Assembly: GCA_963746275.1 (NCBI GenBank)
Contig: CAVVAX010000029.1
Location: 1-23,061 of the forward strand
Length of the DNA: 23,061 bases
Reading direction: 5' to 3'
Origin: JAEULH01 sp963746275
GTDB lineage: Bacteria > Pseudomonadota > Alphaproteobacteria > Rhodospirillales > Defluviicoccaceae
Part shown: positions 1-8,536 of the stretch, one piece after another
Layout: the number at the start of each line of letters is the position of its first letter
How positions within the stretch are numbered: position 1 is the stretch's first letter
Notes under the pieces: generated by a model
What the model was told of the DNA's origin: nothing
The model's database searches: none
What the model saw: the letters and a program-made list of their open reading frames with translations, nothing else
Position numbers and translations under genes: made by a program

Positions 1-439
1 CCGGCAGTCGCCGTAGGTCCGTCATTCGTTAGCGCCGGTCGGACAGCACTGCGCAGGAGCGCCGCGTACGCGGCGCGCAGCGCCGGATCAGCCCGTCGAC
101 AGTCGGGCCGCCGCCCGCGGCCGGGCAGGCAGAAAGCTTGATTCACCCAGCCCCGCATCCGGTGCATGGCGCCTTCCACGGCGGACGTCCACGTGATGCC
201 GGCGCAGCTTGGTGGCCCGGCGCAACCGGGGGTTTATCGTTACGGGCAGATGACACTATGATGACAAACTGAAGCAGTAAGCACCTCGCCAGGATAGGGC
301 GGCGCGCCCGGCCAGCCTGACGAGCCCGTGGTCGATGCCGCCCGTCGTGGCCATAACATGGATGGGTGGATCGATGGACAGGAGCGGGAACTACTACACA
401 CTGTAGAGCCTAAATCAAGCTCGGGGCTTGGTCGCGTGC
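1..439. other. No recognisable gene
   Basis: I see no supported gene, tRNA, or repeat in this stretch. Open frames on both strands are short and have the Arg/Pro/Ala-rich composition of GC-rich shadow frames. The last part may hold the promoter and leader of the membrane-protein gene that begins near 440, but no convincing promoter or ribosome-binding site was found. Confidence 0.5.
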
Positions 440-1134
440 ATGCTCTCGGCCGACGTCGTACTTGCGCTGCTCTACCTGTTTCTCTTCCTGCAGGGAAACC
501 CGTAGGCAACGACCGCCCGGGCATGTTCGACATGGACGGCGAGGGCAACATTCCTTCTTGGTATTCCTCCACCAAGCTCTTTGCCGTGGCGCTGTGTGCC
601 TACTTCTACGGCCGCCTGGTCCTGCTCAAGGACAAGTGGGCGGGCGCGCTGGTGCTCGTGGGCGCCGCTCTCTTCGCCTACCTCTCCATGGACGAGGGCG
701 CGACGCTTCACGAGAAGATCGGCGCCCGCTTCGACATGCTGCTCAGCGGCGGGGCGCGCGAAGGGAAGCCGGTCTTCGATACGACCGGCGTGTGGATGCT
801 CTTTCTCGGCCCGCCCCTGTTCCTCGCCCTGGTCGGTGGCGTCTTCTACCTGCGTAAGCGCCTGTCGATCCCCGCCGGTGTCTTCGCCAAGGCCGTGGCC
901 GGCATCCTCCTCTTCGTGATCGCCGCGGCACCGGGCGACATCCTCGTCAACTACTTTACCGGCGACGCCTTGGTCATCCAGACCGCCGTCGAGGAACTCA
1001 GCGAGATGGTCGGGGTGACCCTGGTCCTGTGGGCGGCGATGAGCCTCTTGCCCTTCAGGAGCCGGTCGTGGGCCGCCGGGCGCTGGCGCTCGCCACGGGC
1101 GACGGCAGGAGCGGGCCCCCGCTCCTCGGGATGA
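440..1134 (+). CDS. Predicted multi-pass membrane protein, one frameshift
   Basis: I do not recognise this gene by name. The ATG at 440 opens a frame beginning MLSADVVLALLYLFLFLQ, a hydrophobic segment that runs into TAG at 503. The frame starting one base earlier continues the protein with GNDRPGMFDMDGEG. Restoring one base near 502 gives about 231 residues. Five further hydrophobic segments follow: around KLFAVALCAYFYGRLVLL, WAGALVLVGAALFAYLSM, VWMLFLGPPLFLALVGGVFY, VFAKAVAGILLFVIAAA and MVGVTLVLWAAMSLL. Two charged motifs stand out at membrane edges, DEGATLHEKIG after the third segment and EELSEMVG before the sixth. Acidic and histidine residues of this kind could bind a metal or carry out catalysis in the membrane, but that is inference. 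The start is uncertain: there is no clear ribosome-binding site, and a TTG at 428 is also in frame. The Arg/Ser/Gly-rich tail after the last segment may itself be a shifted frame. Confidence 0.6.
1107..1126. terminator. GC-rich hairpin at the end of the membrane-protein gene
   Basis: Perfect 9-base arms AGGAGCGGG (1107-1115) and CCCGCTCCT (1118-1126) are separated by two bases and lie just before the TGA stop at 1132-1134. No T-run follows on either strand, so it is not a classical intrinsic terminator. It could slow transcription or be chance in GC-rich DNA. Confidence 0.25.
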
Positions 1135-1560
1135 GCCGGTCGTGCGTGGCGGCGGCGCGGAGTCATGCCGGTACCGGCGGGGGCCCACCGCCAGCCGTCG
1201 TAGGGGATCTGCAGTCAGGCGCCGGCGCGGAACGTTCCTGGCTGGCGCCGACCTTTGCTCCGCGGAACGTTGAGGCTTACACTGCGCAGGGCGCGGGCTG
1301 CCGCGGGTGACCTCGCCGGCGCGGTACCGGAAACGGGTCCGCGGTGCCCCGGCGCAGCAGATCACACGAGCGACGGGGTTGACCGACGTGCCCAGGCCTG
1401 GTGCGCCGCTGACACGCGGCGCGGATGCGGCGGAAGCGCGCAGACCAGAGGCGCCGGCGACCGAACGGTGAAGCACGAGGATGCGGGCACCGGCCGACCA
1501 GGACGGCGGGCCGAAATGACGACGAGGGCGGCCGCCGAGCGTGCGCCGCCAGCGCGCCGC
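1135..1560. other. No recognisable gene between membrane protein and infC
   Basis: I see no supported gene in these 426 bases. In many bacteria rpmI and rplT follow infC; neither the L35 nor the L20 N-terminal sequence is visible in any frame here. The stretch contains an 11-base direct repeat (listed separately). The composition is uniformly GC-rich. Confidence 0.5.
1226..1271. repeat. Pair of 11-base direct repeats
   Basis: CGCGGAACGTT occurs at 1226-1236 and again at 1261-1271, 35 bases apart start to start. Each copy contains the palindrome AACGTT. The spacing is about three and a half helical turns. No gene start lies nearby to suggest an operator, so function is unknown. Confidence 0.3.
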
Positions 1561-2097
1561 TCAGCGCGGGGCGAGGACCATCACCATCTGCCGGCCTTCG
1601 ATCTTCGGATGCTGCTCGACCTTGGCCCGCTCCTCCAGCTCGTCGCGGACCCGGTGGAGGACCTTCATGCCCAGGTCCTGATGCACCATCTCGCGGCCGC
1701 GGAAGCGGATCGTCACCTTGATCTTGTCGCCGTCATCGAGGAACCGGTGCATGTTGCGCATCTTGACCTGGTAATCGTGCTCGTCGATGCCAGGGCGCAT
1801 CTTGATTTCCTTGACCTCGATGATCTTTTGCTTCTTGCGCGCCTCGCTCTTCTTCTTCTGGGCCTCGTACTTGAACTTGCCGTAGTCGAGGATCTTGCAC
1901 ACCGGCGGATCGGCCGCCGGCGCCACCTCGACCAGGTCGAGGCCGGCGACCTCGGCGGCACGCAGGGCCTCGCCGATCGGCAGGACGCCGAGCTGGCCGC
2001 CGTCCGGATCGACGACCCGAACCAAGGCGACGCTGATTTCATCGTTGACGCGCGGCCCGTCGCGGCTCGGCGACGGGGGGTAAGGTGCTCTCGCTAT
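1561..2097 (-). CDS. infC: Translation initiation factor IF-3, ATA start
   Basis: IF-3 binds the 30S subunit, keeps it apart from 50S and rejects wrong start codons and initiator tRNAs. The reading frame gives 178 residues: an N-terminal domain (from RDGPRVNDEI to about residue 80), a Lys/Glu-rich linker, and a C-terminal domain. The family signature is present at KILDYGKFKYE, and the C-domain has DHDY-like EHDYQVKMRNMHRFL and GDKIKVTIRFRGRE. I place the start at ATA (2097-2095), reading M-ARAPYPPSPSRDGPRVNDE, because AAGGAGT ends exactly eight bases upstream and related proteins begin at this point. The in-frame ATG at 2133 has no such site and would add 12 unlike residues. In E. coli infC also uses a rare start (AUU) so that IF-3 represses its own synthesis; the same logic probably applies here. 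It lies downstream of thrS, as in many bacteria, with a 445-base gap. Confidence 0.92.
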   Translation of the reverse strand: MARAPYPPSPSRDGPRVNDEISVALVRVVDPDGGQLGVLPIGEALRAAEVAGLDLVEVAPAADPPVCKILDYGKFKYEAQKKKSEARKKQKIIEVKEIKMRPGIDEHDYQVKMRNMHRFLDDGDKIKVTIRFRGREMVHQDLGMKVLHRVRDELEERAKVEQHPKIEGRQMVMVLAPR

Positions 2098-2542
2098 CGA
2101 TGGTACTCCTTGCTCATGGCCGCCGGCCCGCACCGGCCGAGGCCTCGTTGACGCTCACGGTCGTGGGTGACACCGGCCGCAGGCGGACGCGATCGCGTAC
2201 GGGCGCGACCATGGGCACGTGCACGCGCCGCTGCGGCCACGCCGGCCGAAGGCGGCTGGCGGATCATGAAGGGGATGGGTCGGCGGCGCCGCCACGAAGC
2301 GCCGACGCCGGCGCGCCGGATCCGCGAGCAAGGTCCGGGCCAGGCGCGACCCTCGCCGGCTCCGGAGTGCCGGCCGACGGCGGCCGCGCCGTCAGCATGC
2401 GTTGCCGGAACGGCTCAAGCTGCTCCCGGCCGGCCGCGGCCCCGCGACCCGGGGACGGCCACTCCAACGATGACGCTCCAACGGCACGTCTTGCGAATGT
2501 CCCGATCACGCGGCGCCCGGTTGTCCGGTGTCACCGCCGAAC
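2098..2542. other. No recognisable gene between thrS and infC
   Basis: Apart from the infC ribosome-binding site I see nothing I can support in these 445 bases. The minus strand stays open for about 115 bases beyond the chosen thrS stop in one frame, so part of this could be the true thrS end obscured by frameshifts. An infC leader or promoter could also lie here, but no convincing -35/-10 pair was found. Confidence 0.45.
2105..2111 (-). promoter_or_regulatory. Shine-Dalgarno site deciding the infC start
   Basis: The minus strand reads AAGGAGT at 2111-2105, close to a perfect match to the 16S anti-Shine-Dalgarno sequence. Eight bases separate GGAG from the ATA codon at 2097-2095. No ATG, GTG or TTG in the infC frame lies at a workable distance, which is the main argument for the rare start. 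Confidence 0.75.
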
Positions 2543-4556
2543 TCACCCTGCGGCAATGAGGCCTCGCCGCTTCTGTCGCCAGTCTAGCCGCGGCGACATC
2601 GAGAGCAAGTATTTCCTGACTCTTGTCGCCCAGCCGGCGGATGGCGACGGTGCTCGTCCACTTGCTCGCGGGCGCCGACGACTAGGAGCACCGGCACCTT
2701 CGCCAGGCTGTGCTCGCGCACCTTGTAGCCGATCTTTTCGTTGCGCAGGTCGAGCCGGCAGCGCAGCCCGGCCGCGGCGAAGCCGCTCGTGCACGACGCC
2801 GGGCGTAGTCGTCGGCGTCGTTGGTGATGGTGGCGACGACGGCCTGCACCGGCGCCAGCCACAGCGGCAAGCCGGCCGGCGTGGTGCTCGATCAGGATGC
2901 CGACGAAGCGCTCGAACGAGCCGAGGATCGCCCGGTGCAGCATCACCGGCCGGTGCTTCTCGCCGTCCTCGCCGACGTAGGCCGCGTCGAGCCGCTCGGG
3001 CAGGACGAAGTCCACCTGCAGCGTGCCGAGCTGCCACTCGCGGCCGATGGCGTCGCGCAGGACGAACTCGAGCTTCGGCCCGTAGAACGCGCCCTCGCCC
3101 GGGTTGCAGCACCGTCTCCAGCCCGGCCGCCGCGGTCGCCGCCTGCAGCGCGCGCTTCCGCCTTGTCCCAGGTCGTCGTCGCTGCCGGCGCGCTTCTCCG
3201 GGCGGTCGGAGAACTTCACGGCGATGTCGGTGAAGCCGAGGTCGCGGTAGACGACCCGGAGCAGGTCGCAGAAGGTCGTGGTCTCCGAGGTGATCTGGTC
3301 CTCGGTGCAGAAGATGTGGGCGTCGTCCTGGACGAAGGCGCGCACCCGCATCAGGCCGTGCAGCGCGCCCGACGGCTCGTTGCGCTGGCAGGAGCCGAAC
3401 TCGGCCATGCCGCAGCGGCAGGTCGCGGTAGCTCTTGATGCCCTGGCGGAAGATCTGCACGTGGCCGGGGCAGTTCATCGGCTTCAGCGCCAGCACCTTG
3501 TCCTCGGCCTCGACCGTGAACATGTGCTCGCGGAACTTCTCCCAGTGGCCCGAGCGCTCCCACAGCGAGCGGTCGACGAGCTGCGGCGTGTTCACCTCGA
3601 CGTAGCCGGCCGCGCTCCAGCCGCGCGCGCATGTAGCCCTGCAGCGTGCGGTAGAGGGTCCAGCCGTCGGGGTGCCAGAACACCGCCCCGGCCGCCTCCT
3701 CCTGGAAGTGGTAGAGGCCCATCTCCCGGCCGAGGCGGCGGTGGTCGCGCCGCTCGGCCTCGGCGAGCATGGTCAGGTAGGCGTCGAGCTGATCCTGGCT
3801 CGCCCAGGCGGTGCCGTAGATCCGCTGCAGCATGGCGTTGCGGGAGTCGCCGCGCCAGTAGGCGCCGGCGAGCTTGGTCAGCTTGAAGGCCTTGCCGAGC
3901 CGGCCCGGTGGACGGCAGGTGCGGGCCGCGGCAGAGGTCGAGCCAAGTCCCCTGGCGATAGACGCTGACCGGCTCGCCCTCCGGGATCTCGGCGATGATC
4001 TCGGCCTTGTAGTGCTCGCCGATGGCCTCGAAGTGGGCGATGGCGGCGTCGCGCTCCCAGACCTCGCGGACGATCGGCTCGTCGCGGTCGACGATCTCGC
4101 GCATCCGCGCCTCGATCCGCTCCAGGTCCTCCGGGGTGAACGGCTCGGCGCGGGCGAAGTCGTAGTAGAAGCCGTTCTCGATCGCCGGGCCGATGGTCAC
4201 CTGGGTGTCGGGGTAGAGCTCCTGCACCGCCTCGGCCATGACGTGGGCGGCGTCGTGGCGCAAGCAGCTCCAGGGCGTCCGGATCTTGCGCGGTCATGAT
4301 GGCGACGTGCGCGTCGCGGTCGATGGTCGGCGGCAAGGTCGCGCAGCTCGCCGTCGACGCGCACCGCCAGCGCCGCCTTCGCCAGACCCGGGCCGATGTC
4401 GGCGGCGATCTCGGCGCCGGTCGGCGGGTGGTCGTAGCTGCGGATGCTGCCGTCGGGGAGCGTGATCCGCACGGCTGGGGCGCGGGGATTCCCGCAGGGC
4501 GCGATGACGGCGGTGGTCGCTTGCTCGCGGTCGTTCACCGGGCTGAGGTCATCCAT
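2543..4556 (-). CDS. thrS: Threonyl-tRNA synthetase, multiply frameshifted
   Basis: ThrRS charges tRNA(Thr) in the cytoplasm. All domains can be read in order, but in changing frames. They are: TGS domain (RITLPDGSIRSYDHPPTGAE); editing domain with HDAAHVMAEAV, NGFYYDF and LDLCRGPH; catalytic core with EVNTPQLVDRSLWERSGHW, PMNCPGHV, motif 2 RNEPSGALHGLMRVRAF, AHIFC, EWQLGTLQVDF and motif 3 HRAILGSFERFVGILIEHHAG; and the anticodon-binding domain with IGYKVREHSLAKVPVLLVVG. Frame changes fall near 4340, 4260, 3905, 3610, 3411, 3165, 3110, 2880, 2800 and 2665. Several are repaired by removing one base, for example CTGCGGCATGGCC to CTGCGCATGGCC before MAEFG. The span of about 670 codons fits the usual 640-660. 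ThrRS is essential, so this is far more likely sequence error than a true pseudogene. ATG 4556 (MDDLSPVNDREQ) is a reasonable start but lacks a clear ribosome-binding site. The exact stop is uncertain. Confidence 0.88.
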
Positions 4557-4581
4557 AGTTGGTTGAGCGTGGCGTTCCGGC

Positions 4582-4609
4582 AATCTAGGAGCGTGCGCCG
4601 CCGAGTCAA
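4582..4609 (-). promoter_or_regulatory. Possible sigma-70 promoter for thrS
   Basis: On the minus strand TTGACT (4609-4604, five of six matches to the -35 consensus) is followed after 16 bases by TAGATT (4587-4582, four of six matches to the -10). Transcription would begin about 4575, leaving a leader of roughly 20 bases before the thrS ATG at 4556. The site lies in the 146-base gap between thrS and the divergent hydrolase. Confidence 0.45.
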
Positions 4610-4702
4610 GCACGCTGGCGCGCGCGGCGGTGGCTGGGCGGCGGCCCGGGTGCTACCGTCGGCGCCCGAGGCACCCGGCAGCTGGCATCGAGGAGCCGAC
4701 TC

Positions 4703-5489
4703 GTGATCGATGCCTCCGGCCCGGCGCCCAGCCTCCTCCGTCGCGAGGACGGCGCGACCATCGCCTACCACCGCAGCTTGGCCGCGGCCCCGGCGTCGTC
4801 TTCCTCACCGGCTACAAGTCCGACATGACCGGCGGCAAGGCGCTTCGCCTGGAGGCGTTCTGCCGGGCGCAGGGCCGCGCCTTCGTCCGCTTCGACTACC
4901 TCGGCCACGGCGCCTCGTCGGGCAACTTCATCGACGGCACCATCGGCCGCTGGGCGGACGACGCGGTCGCGGTGATCGATGCGCTGACCGAAGGGCCGCA
5001 GGTGCTGGTCGGCTCCAGCCTCGGCGGCTGGATCATGCTGCTCGCGGCACTGCGCCGGCCGGAGCGCGTCGCCGGCCTCGTCGGCATCGCCGCCGCGCCC
5101 GACTTCACCGAGGACCTGATCGTGCCCGCGCTCAGCGCCGACGACCGCGGCTCGGCTGGAGCGCGACGGGGTGCTGCGAGATGTTCAGCCCGTACGACCC
5201 CGAGCCGACGCCGGTGACGAAGCTGATCCTCGACGACGGGCGCAACCACCTGGTGCTCCGCGCCGAGATCGCGCTCGACTGCCCGGTGCGTCTGATCCAC
5301 GGCATGGAGGACCCGGACGTGCCGTGGCGGACGTCGCTGCGCCTCGCCGAGCGCCTGCGTTCGAACGACGTGGAGGTGACGCTGGTGAAGTCGGGCGAGC
5401 ACCGGCTGTCCGAGCCGCACGACCTCGATCGCCTATGCGCCGTGCTCGCCGGCCTCCTCGACCGGCTGGCCACCGCCCCGCGCTCCTGA
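4703..5489 (+). CDS. ABHD10-like alpha/beta hydrolase, frameshifted
   Basis: A serine esterase or thioesterase of the alpha/beta-hydrolase fold, closest in my judgement to the ABHD10-like group, whose members act on acyl-thioester or acyl-glucuronide substrates. GTG 4703 is chosen because AGGAG sits seven bases upstream; it gives MIDASGPAPSLLRREDGATIAYHRS. The frame then changes near 4780 (one G apparently missing) to VVFLTGYKSDMTGGKALRLE, YLGHGASSGNF and the nucleophile elbow VLVGSSLGGWIMLLA. Near 5155-5185 it changes again, to MFSPYDPEPTPVTKLIL. The likely catalytic acid is in HGMEDPDVPW and the histidine in SGEHRLSEPHD. Restoring two bases gives 262 residues, normal for the group. It is divergent from thrS and convergent with the slipin gene, whose open frame overlaps its end by 57 bases. 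The exact substrate cannot be read from the sequence. Confidence 0.82.
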
Positions 5490-6279
5490 GCCGGGACCAG
5501 CGCCACCGCCGGCGCCAGCGACGGCGGCACGGCGGGCGAAGGGCTCGACGAACTCCAGCGGCATCGGGAACAGGATCAGCGAGGTGCGGTCGGAGGCCAG
5601 CCCCTGCATCGTCGTGAGATAGCGCAGGTGCAGCGCCTGCGGCTGGGTCGACAGGATCTGGGCCGCCTCGCGGAAGCGCTCCGCCGCCTGCAGCTCGCCC
5701 TCGGCGTCGATGACCTTGGCTCGGCGTCCGCGCTCGGCCTCCGCCTGCCGGGCGATGGCGCGGATCATGCTCTCGTCGAGGTCCACCTTCTTGATCTCGA
5801 CGTTGGAGACCTTGATGCCCCAGGCCTCGGTCTGCTCGTCGAGGATCCGCTGGATGTCGACGTTCAGCTTCTCGCGCTCGGCCAGCATCTCGTCGAGTTC
5901 GTGCTGGCCCAGCACCGAGCGGAGCGTGGTCTGGGCGAGCTGGCTGGTCGCCGCCTCGTAGTTCTCGACCTGGATCACCGCGTGCTCCGGGCCGATCACC
6001 CGGTAGTAGACGACGGCGTTGACTCGGACGGAGACGTTGTCGCGGGAGATCACGTCCTGCTGCGGCACGTCGAGGACGCGGGTGCGCAGGTCGATCCGCA
6101 CCATCTGCTGGACGACCGGGAAGATCAGGATCAGGCCCGGCCCCTTCACCTTCCAGAACCGGCCGAGGAGGAAGACGACCGCGCGCTCGTACTCGCGCAG
6201 CACCTTGACCGAGATGATGAGGACGAAAGACCAGGATGAAGACCGGGACGATCCAGGCCTGATCGAGGACGGACGGCAT
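5433..6279 (-). CDS. Slipin (stomatin/prohibitin family) membrane protein
   Basis: Slipins are SPFH-domain scaffold proteins anchored by one N-terminal hydrophobic segment and assembled into oligomers at the membrane. The start is ATG 6279 (MPSVLDQAWIVPVFILVF), the membrane anchor; the frame shifts near 6225 and continues VLIISVKVLREYERAVVF. The SPFH core is clear: FLLGRFWKVKGPGLILIFP, DLRTRVLDVPQQDVISRDNV, VNAVVYYRV, AQTTLRSVLGQHELDEMLAE and GIKVSNVEIKKVDLDESM. An Ala/Glu-rich coiled region follows (EGELQAAERFREAAQIL), with the slipin-type RYLTTMQGLASDRTSLILFP near the end. Removing one base gives 281 residues. Its ATG is two bases after the stop of the NfeD protease gene, so the two form an operon; paired NfeD proteases are known to cleave stomatin C-terminal regions. 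The Gly/Ala-rich tail overlaps the convergent hydrolase by 57 bases, so the true stop may lie earlier. Confidence 0.9.
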
Positions 6280-6281
6280 CG

Positions 6282-7701
6282 CTATCGCTCCCTGTGCGTT
6301 GCTTCCGGGTGCCGGCCCTCGGGCTCGACGACGAGGGTCAGGCCGTCGACCTCGCTCACCCTGACCTGCTGGCCAGGCGCCAGCGCCCGGCGTGCCCGCG
6401 CCCGCCAGACCTCGCCGTGGACCCGCACCGAGCCTTCGTGGCCGGCCCAGTGCAACCACCGGCCCGGCCGACCCGACCATGCCTTCGCGCCCGGAAACCA
6501 CCGGCGCGGCGGCGGGCCCGGACCGCCAGGGTGAGCACGGTGGTGAACAGGAGGCCGGTCACGGCGGCGACCCCGGCGATCAGCCCCCAGGCGATGGTGA
6601 AGCCCGGAACGTCGCCTTCCATCAGCATGATCGAGCCGACGACCAGCGCGACGATCCCGGCGAGCCCGAGGATGCCGAAGCTCGGCACGAACGCCTCCGC
6701 CGTCAGCATGGCGACGCCCAAGAGCGCGAGCCCGACGCCGGCGTAGTTCACCGGCAGGACCTGGAAGGCGTAGAGGGCGAGCAGCAGGCAGATCGCGCCG
6801 ACCACGCCCGGCCCGACCAGGCCGGGGCTGTAGAACTCGAACAGGATCCCGTAGATGCCGACCAGCATCAGGATGTAGGCGACGTTGGGATTGGTGATGA
6901 TGGCGAGCAGCTTGGTCCGCCAGTCCGGCTCGAGCTCGACGATGGCCAGATCCTTGGCTGCAAGCGTCACCGGCCGGCCGGCGACGGACACGGTGCGGCC
7001 GTCGATCTGGCGCAGGAGCTCGGGGATGTCGGCGGCGATCGACGTCGATCACGCTTGGCCGCGAGCGCATCCTCGGCGGAAAGGCTCGCCGCCTCGCTCA
7101 CCGCCTTCTCGGCCCAGTCGACGTTGCGGCCGCGCAACTGCGCCAGGCTGCGGATGTAGGCGATGGCGTCGCTGCGCGCCTTCTCGCCGATCCCCGGCGC
7201 GGGCTTCGTCGTCCTTCTCCGCGTCCCCGGTCTTTCGTCGGGCCGCGGCCGCTCGTCGCCGGCGGGCGGCGCGCCCGGTGCCGCCGATCTGAACCGGTGT
7301 CGCCGCGCCGAGGTTGGTTCCCGGCGCCATGGCGGCGATGTGGCTGGCGTAGGTGATGTAGGTTCCGGCGCTCGCGGCCCGCGCCCCGCTCGGCGCCACG
7401 TAGGCCACCACCGGAAGCGGCGCCGACAGGATGGCGCGGACGATGTCGCGCATCGCCGTGTCCAGCCCGCCCGGCGTATCGATCCGCAGGATGACGAGGC
7501 CGGCGCCCGCTCCGCCGCCTGCTCCAGGCCGCGGATGACGTAGTCGCTGGTCGCCGGGCCGATGGCGCCTTCGATCGGCAGGACGATGGCGTTCGCCGGC
7601 GCCGCACCGTCCTGCCCCTGAGCCGCGGGCAGGAGCAAGGCGACGACCAGCCAGGCTACGCCGAAGAGGAACACAAGTCGGTGCAGGTACCGGGGCGGCA
7701 T
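6282..7701 (-). CDS. NfeD family membrane-bound serine protease, frameshifted
   Basis: A ClpP-class serine protease fused to an NfeD membrane and OB-fold module. ATG 7701 starts a signal peptide (MPPRYLHRLVFLFGVAWLVV, cleavage probably after AAQG). The protease domain shows LVILRIDTPGGLDTAMR, then APSGARAASAGTYITYASH with the likely nucleophile Ser, PGTNLGAATPV, and the likely general-base Lys in NVDWAEKAVSEAASLSAEDA, as in the Ser-Lys dyad of archaeal homologues. Next come about four membrane segments (AYILMLVGIYGILFEFYSPG, VGAICLLLALYAFQVLPV and others) and the OB-fold tail (GHEGSVRVHGEVWRARA, VRVSEVDGLTLVVEPEG). Frame changes occur near 7500, 7205, 7065-7045 (two), 6500 and 6460. At 7045-7065 removal of two single G bases restores NVIDVIAADIPELLRQIDGR. 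The span of about 473 codons matches this long NfeD type. It probably works on the slipin encoded two bases downstream, in membrane quality control. Confidence 0.88.
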
Positions 7702-7760
7702 CGCTGATCCATAGCGGCGCGGCGCGCGTCCCCGATGATCGCACAGGCGGAGTGCGCGGG

Positions 7761-8438
7761 CTATGCCCCCCGCGCGCCTTCGACAGCCGGTCGGCGGCGC
7801 GGGTCGTCTGTGGCAGCCGGAACGAGGTCGTGCAGCCGAGGACGAGAGAGATCGCCGTCGGAAGCGAGACCCGGTGGCCGATGGAGACGTAGATCGGCCG
7901 CGCGCCGGCGCGGGTCCTGCAGCGCCGCGCCGATGACCTCGTCCTTGTCGATGAGCGGCGACCAGTCGCCTTTGGCCGGCCCCGGCTCGGCGTAGGTGCC
8001 GACGAGGACGGACTTGGCGACGCCGACCGAGGGCGTGTCGAGGAACAGCCCGAGGTGGGCGGCGAAGCCGAGCCGTCGCGGGTGGGCCAGGCCCTGGCCG
8101 TCGCAGAGCAGCACGTCCGGGCGGTGCGTCAGCCGGTCGAGCGCGGCGATGGCCGCGGGCGCCTCGCGGAAGGTGAGCAGGCCCGGGACATAGGGAAAAT
8201 CGACGGCGACCTCGATCGCCGCCTGCTCGACGAACGCGAGGTCCGGAAAGGAGAGCACGACGACGGCGGCCCGGGCGATGCTGCTGCGGCCGCGGCGGTC
8301 GTAGGCGACGTCGACGCCCGCGACCAGGCGCACCGGGCCCAGACGGTCCTTGCGGATGACGCCACAGGCGATGCGGCTCTGCAGGTCGATCGCCTCGCGG
8401 ACGCTGAGCGACCAGCCGTGCAGGGGCTCCGGCCTCAT
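7761..8438 (-). CDS. nfi: Endonuclease V
   Basis: Endonuclease V nicks DNA next to deoxyinosine, the deamination product of adenine, and needs a divalent metal. ATG 8438 gives MRPEPLHGWSLSVREAIDLQ. The active-site residues are in family context: Asp43 in VAGVDVAY, Glu92 in YVPGLLTFREAPA, Asp113 in LCDGQGLAHPRRLGFAAHLGL, and Lys142 in GVAKSVLVG. They match the D43/E89/D110/K139 set of the Thermotoga enzyme. The wedge motif YVPG is present. Near 7905 the frame shifts: the expected C-terminal region RPIYVSIGHRVSLPTAISLV, then GCTTSFRLPQTTRAADRLSK, is read one frame away. The chosen TAG at 7761-7763 follows RGA and would need a second compensating shift, so the last few residues are uncertain. 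It precedes the NfeD gene on the same strand by about 60 bases and could share its transcript. Confidence 0.92.
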   Translation of the reverse strand: MRPEPLHGWSLSVREAIDLQSRIACGVIRKDRLGPVRLVAGVDVAYDRRGRSSIARAAVVVLSFPDLAFVEQAAIEVAVDFPYVPGLLTFREAPAAIAALDRLTHRPDVLLCDGQGLAHPRRLGFAAHLGLFLDTPSVGVAKSVLVGTYAEPGPAKGDWSPLIDKDEVIGAALQDPRRRAADLRLHRPPGLASDGDLSRPRLHDLVPAATDDPRRRPAVEGARGA

Positions 8439-8536
8439 GCGCGGGAGGACGCCGGCGGATTATGGCGCCGCTGAAAAGTGTCTGCTGACGACACGCGCAA
8501 ACCGGCCGCGGGGGAGGGAAGCCCGGGCGGCCCAGA

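Noticed and set aside
2098..2133. ATG 2133 as infC start
   Set aside because: No ribosome-binding site precedes it, and the 12 added residues are encoded by the ribosome-binding region of the ATA start.
2543..4556. Programmed frameshifting in thrS
   Set aside because: There are about ten breaks at unrelated positions, with no shared slippery site or downstream structure; sequence error explains them more simply.
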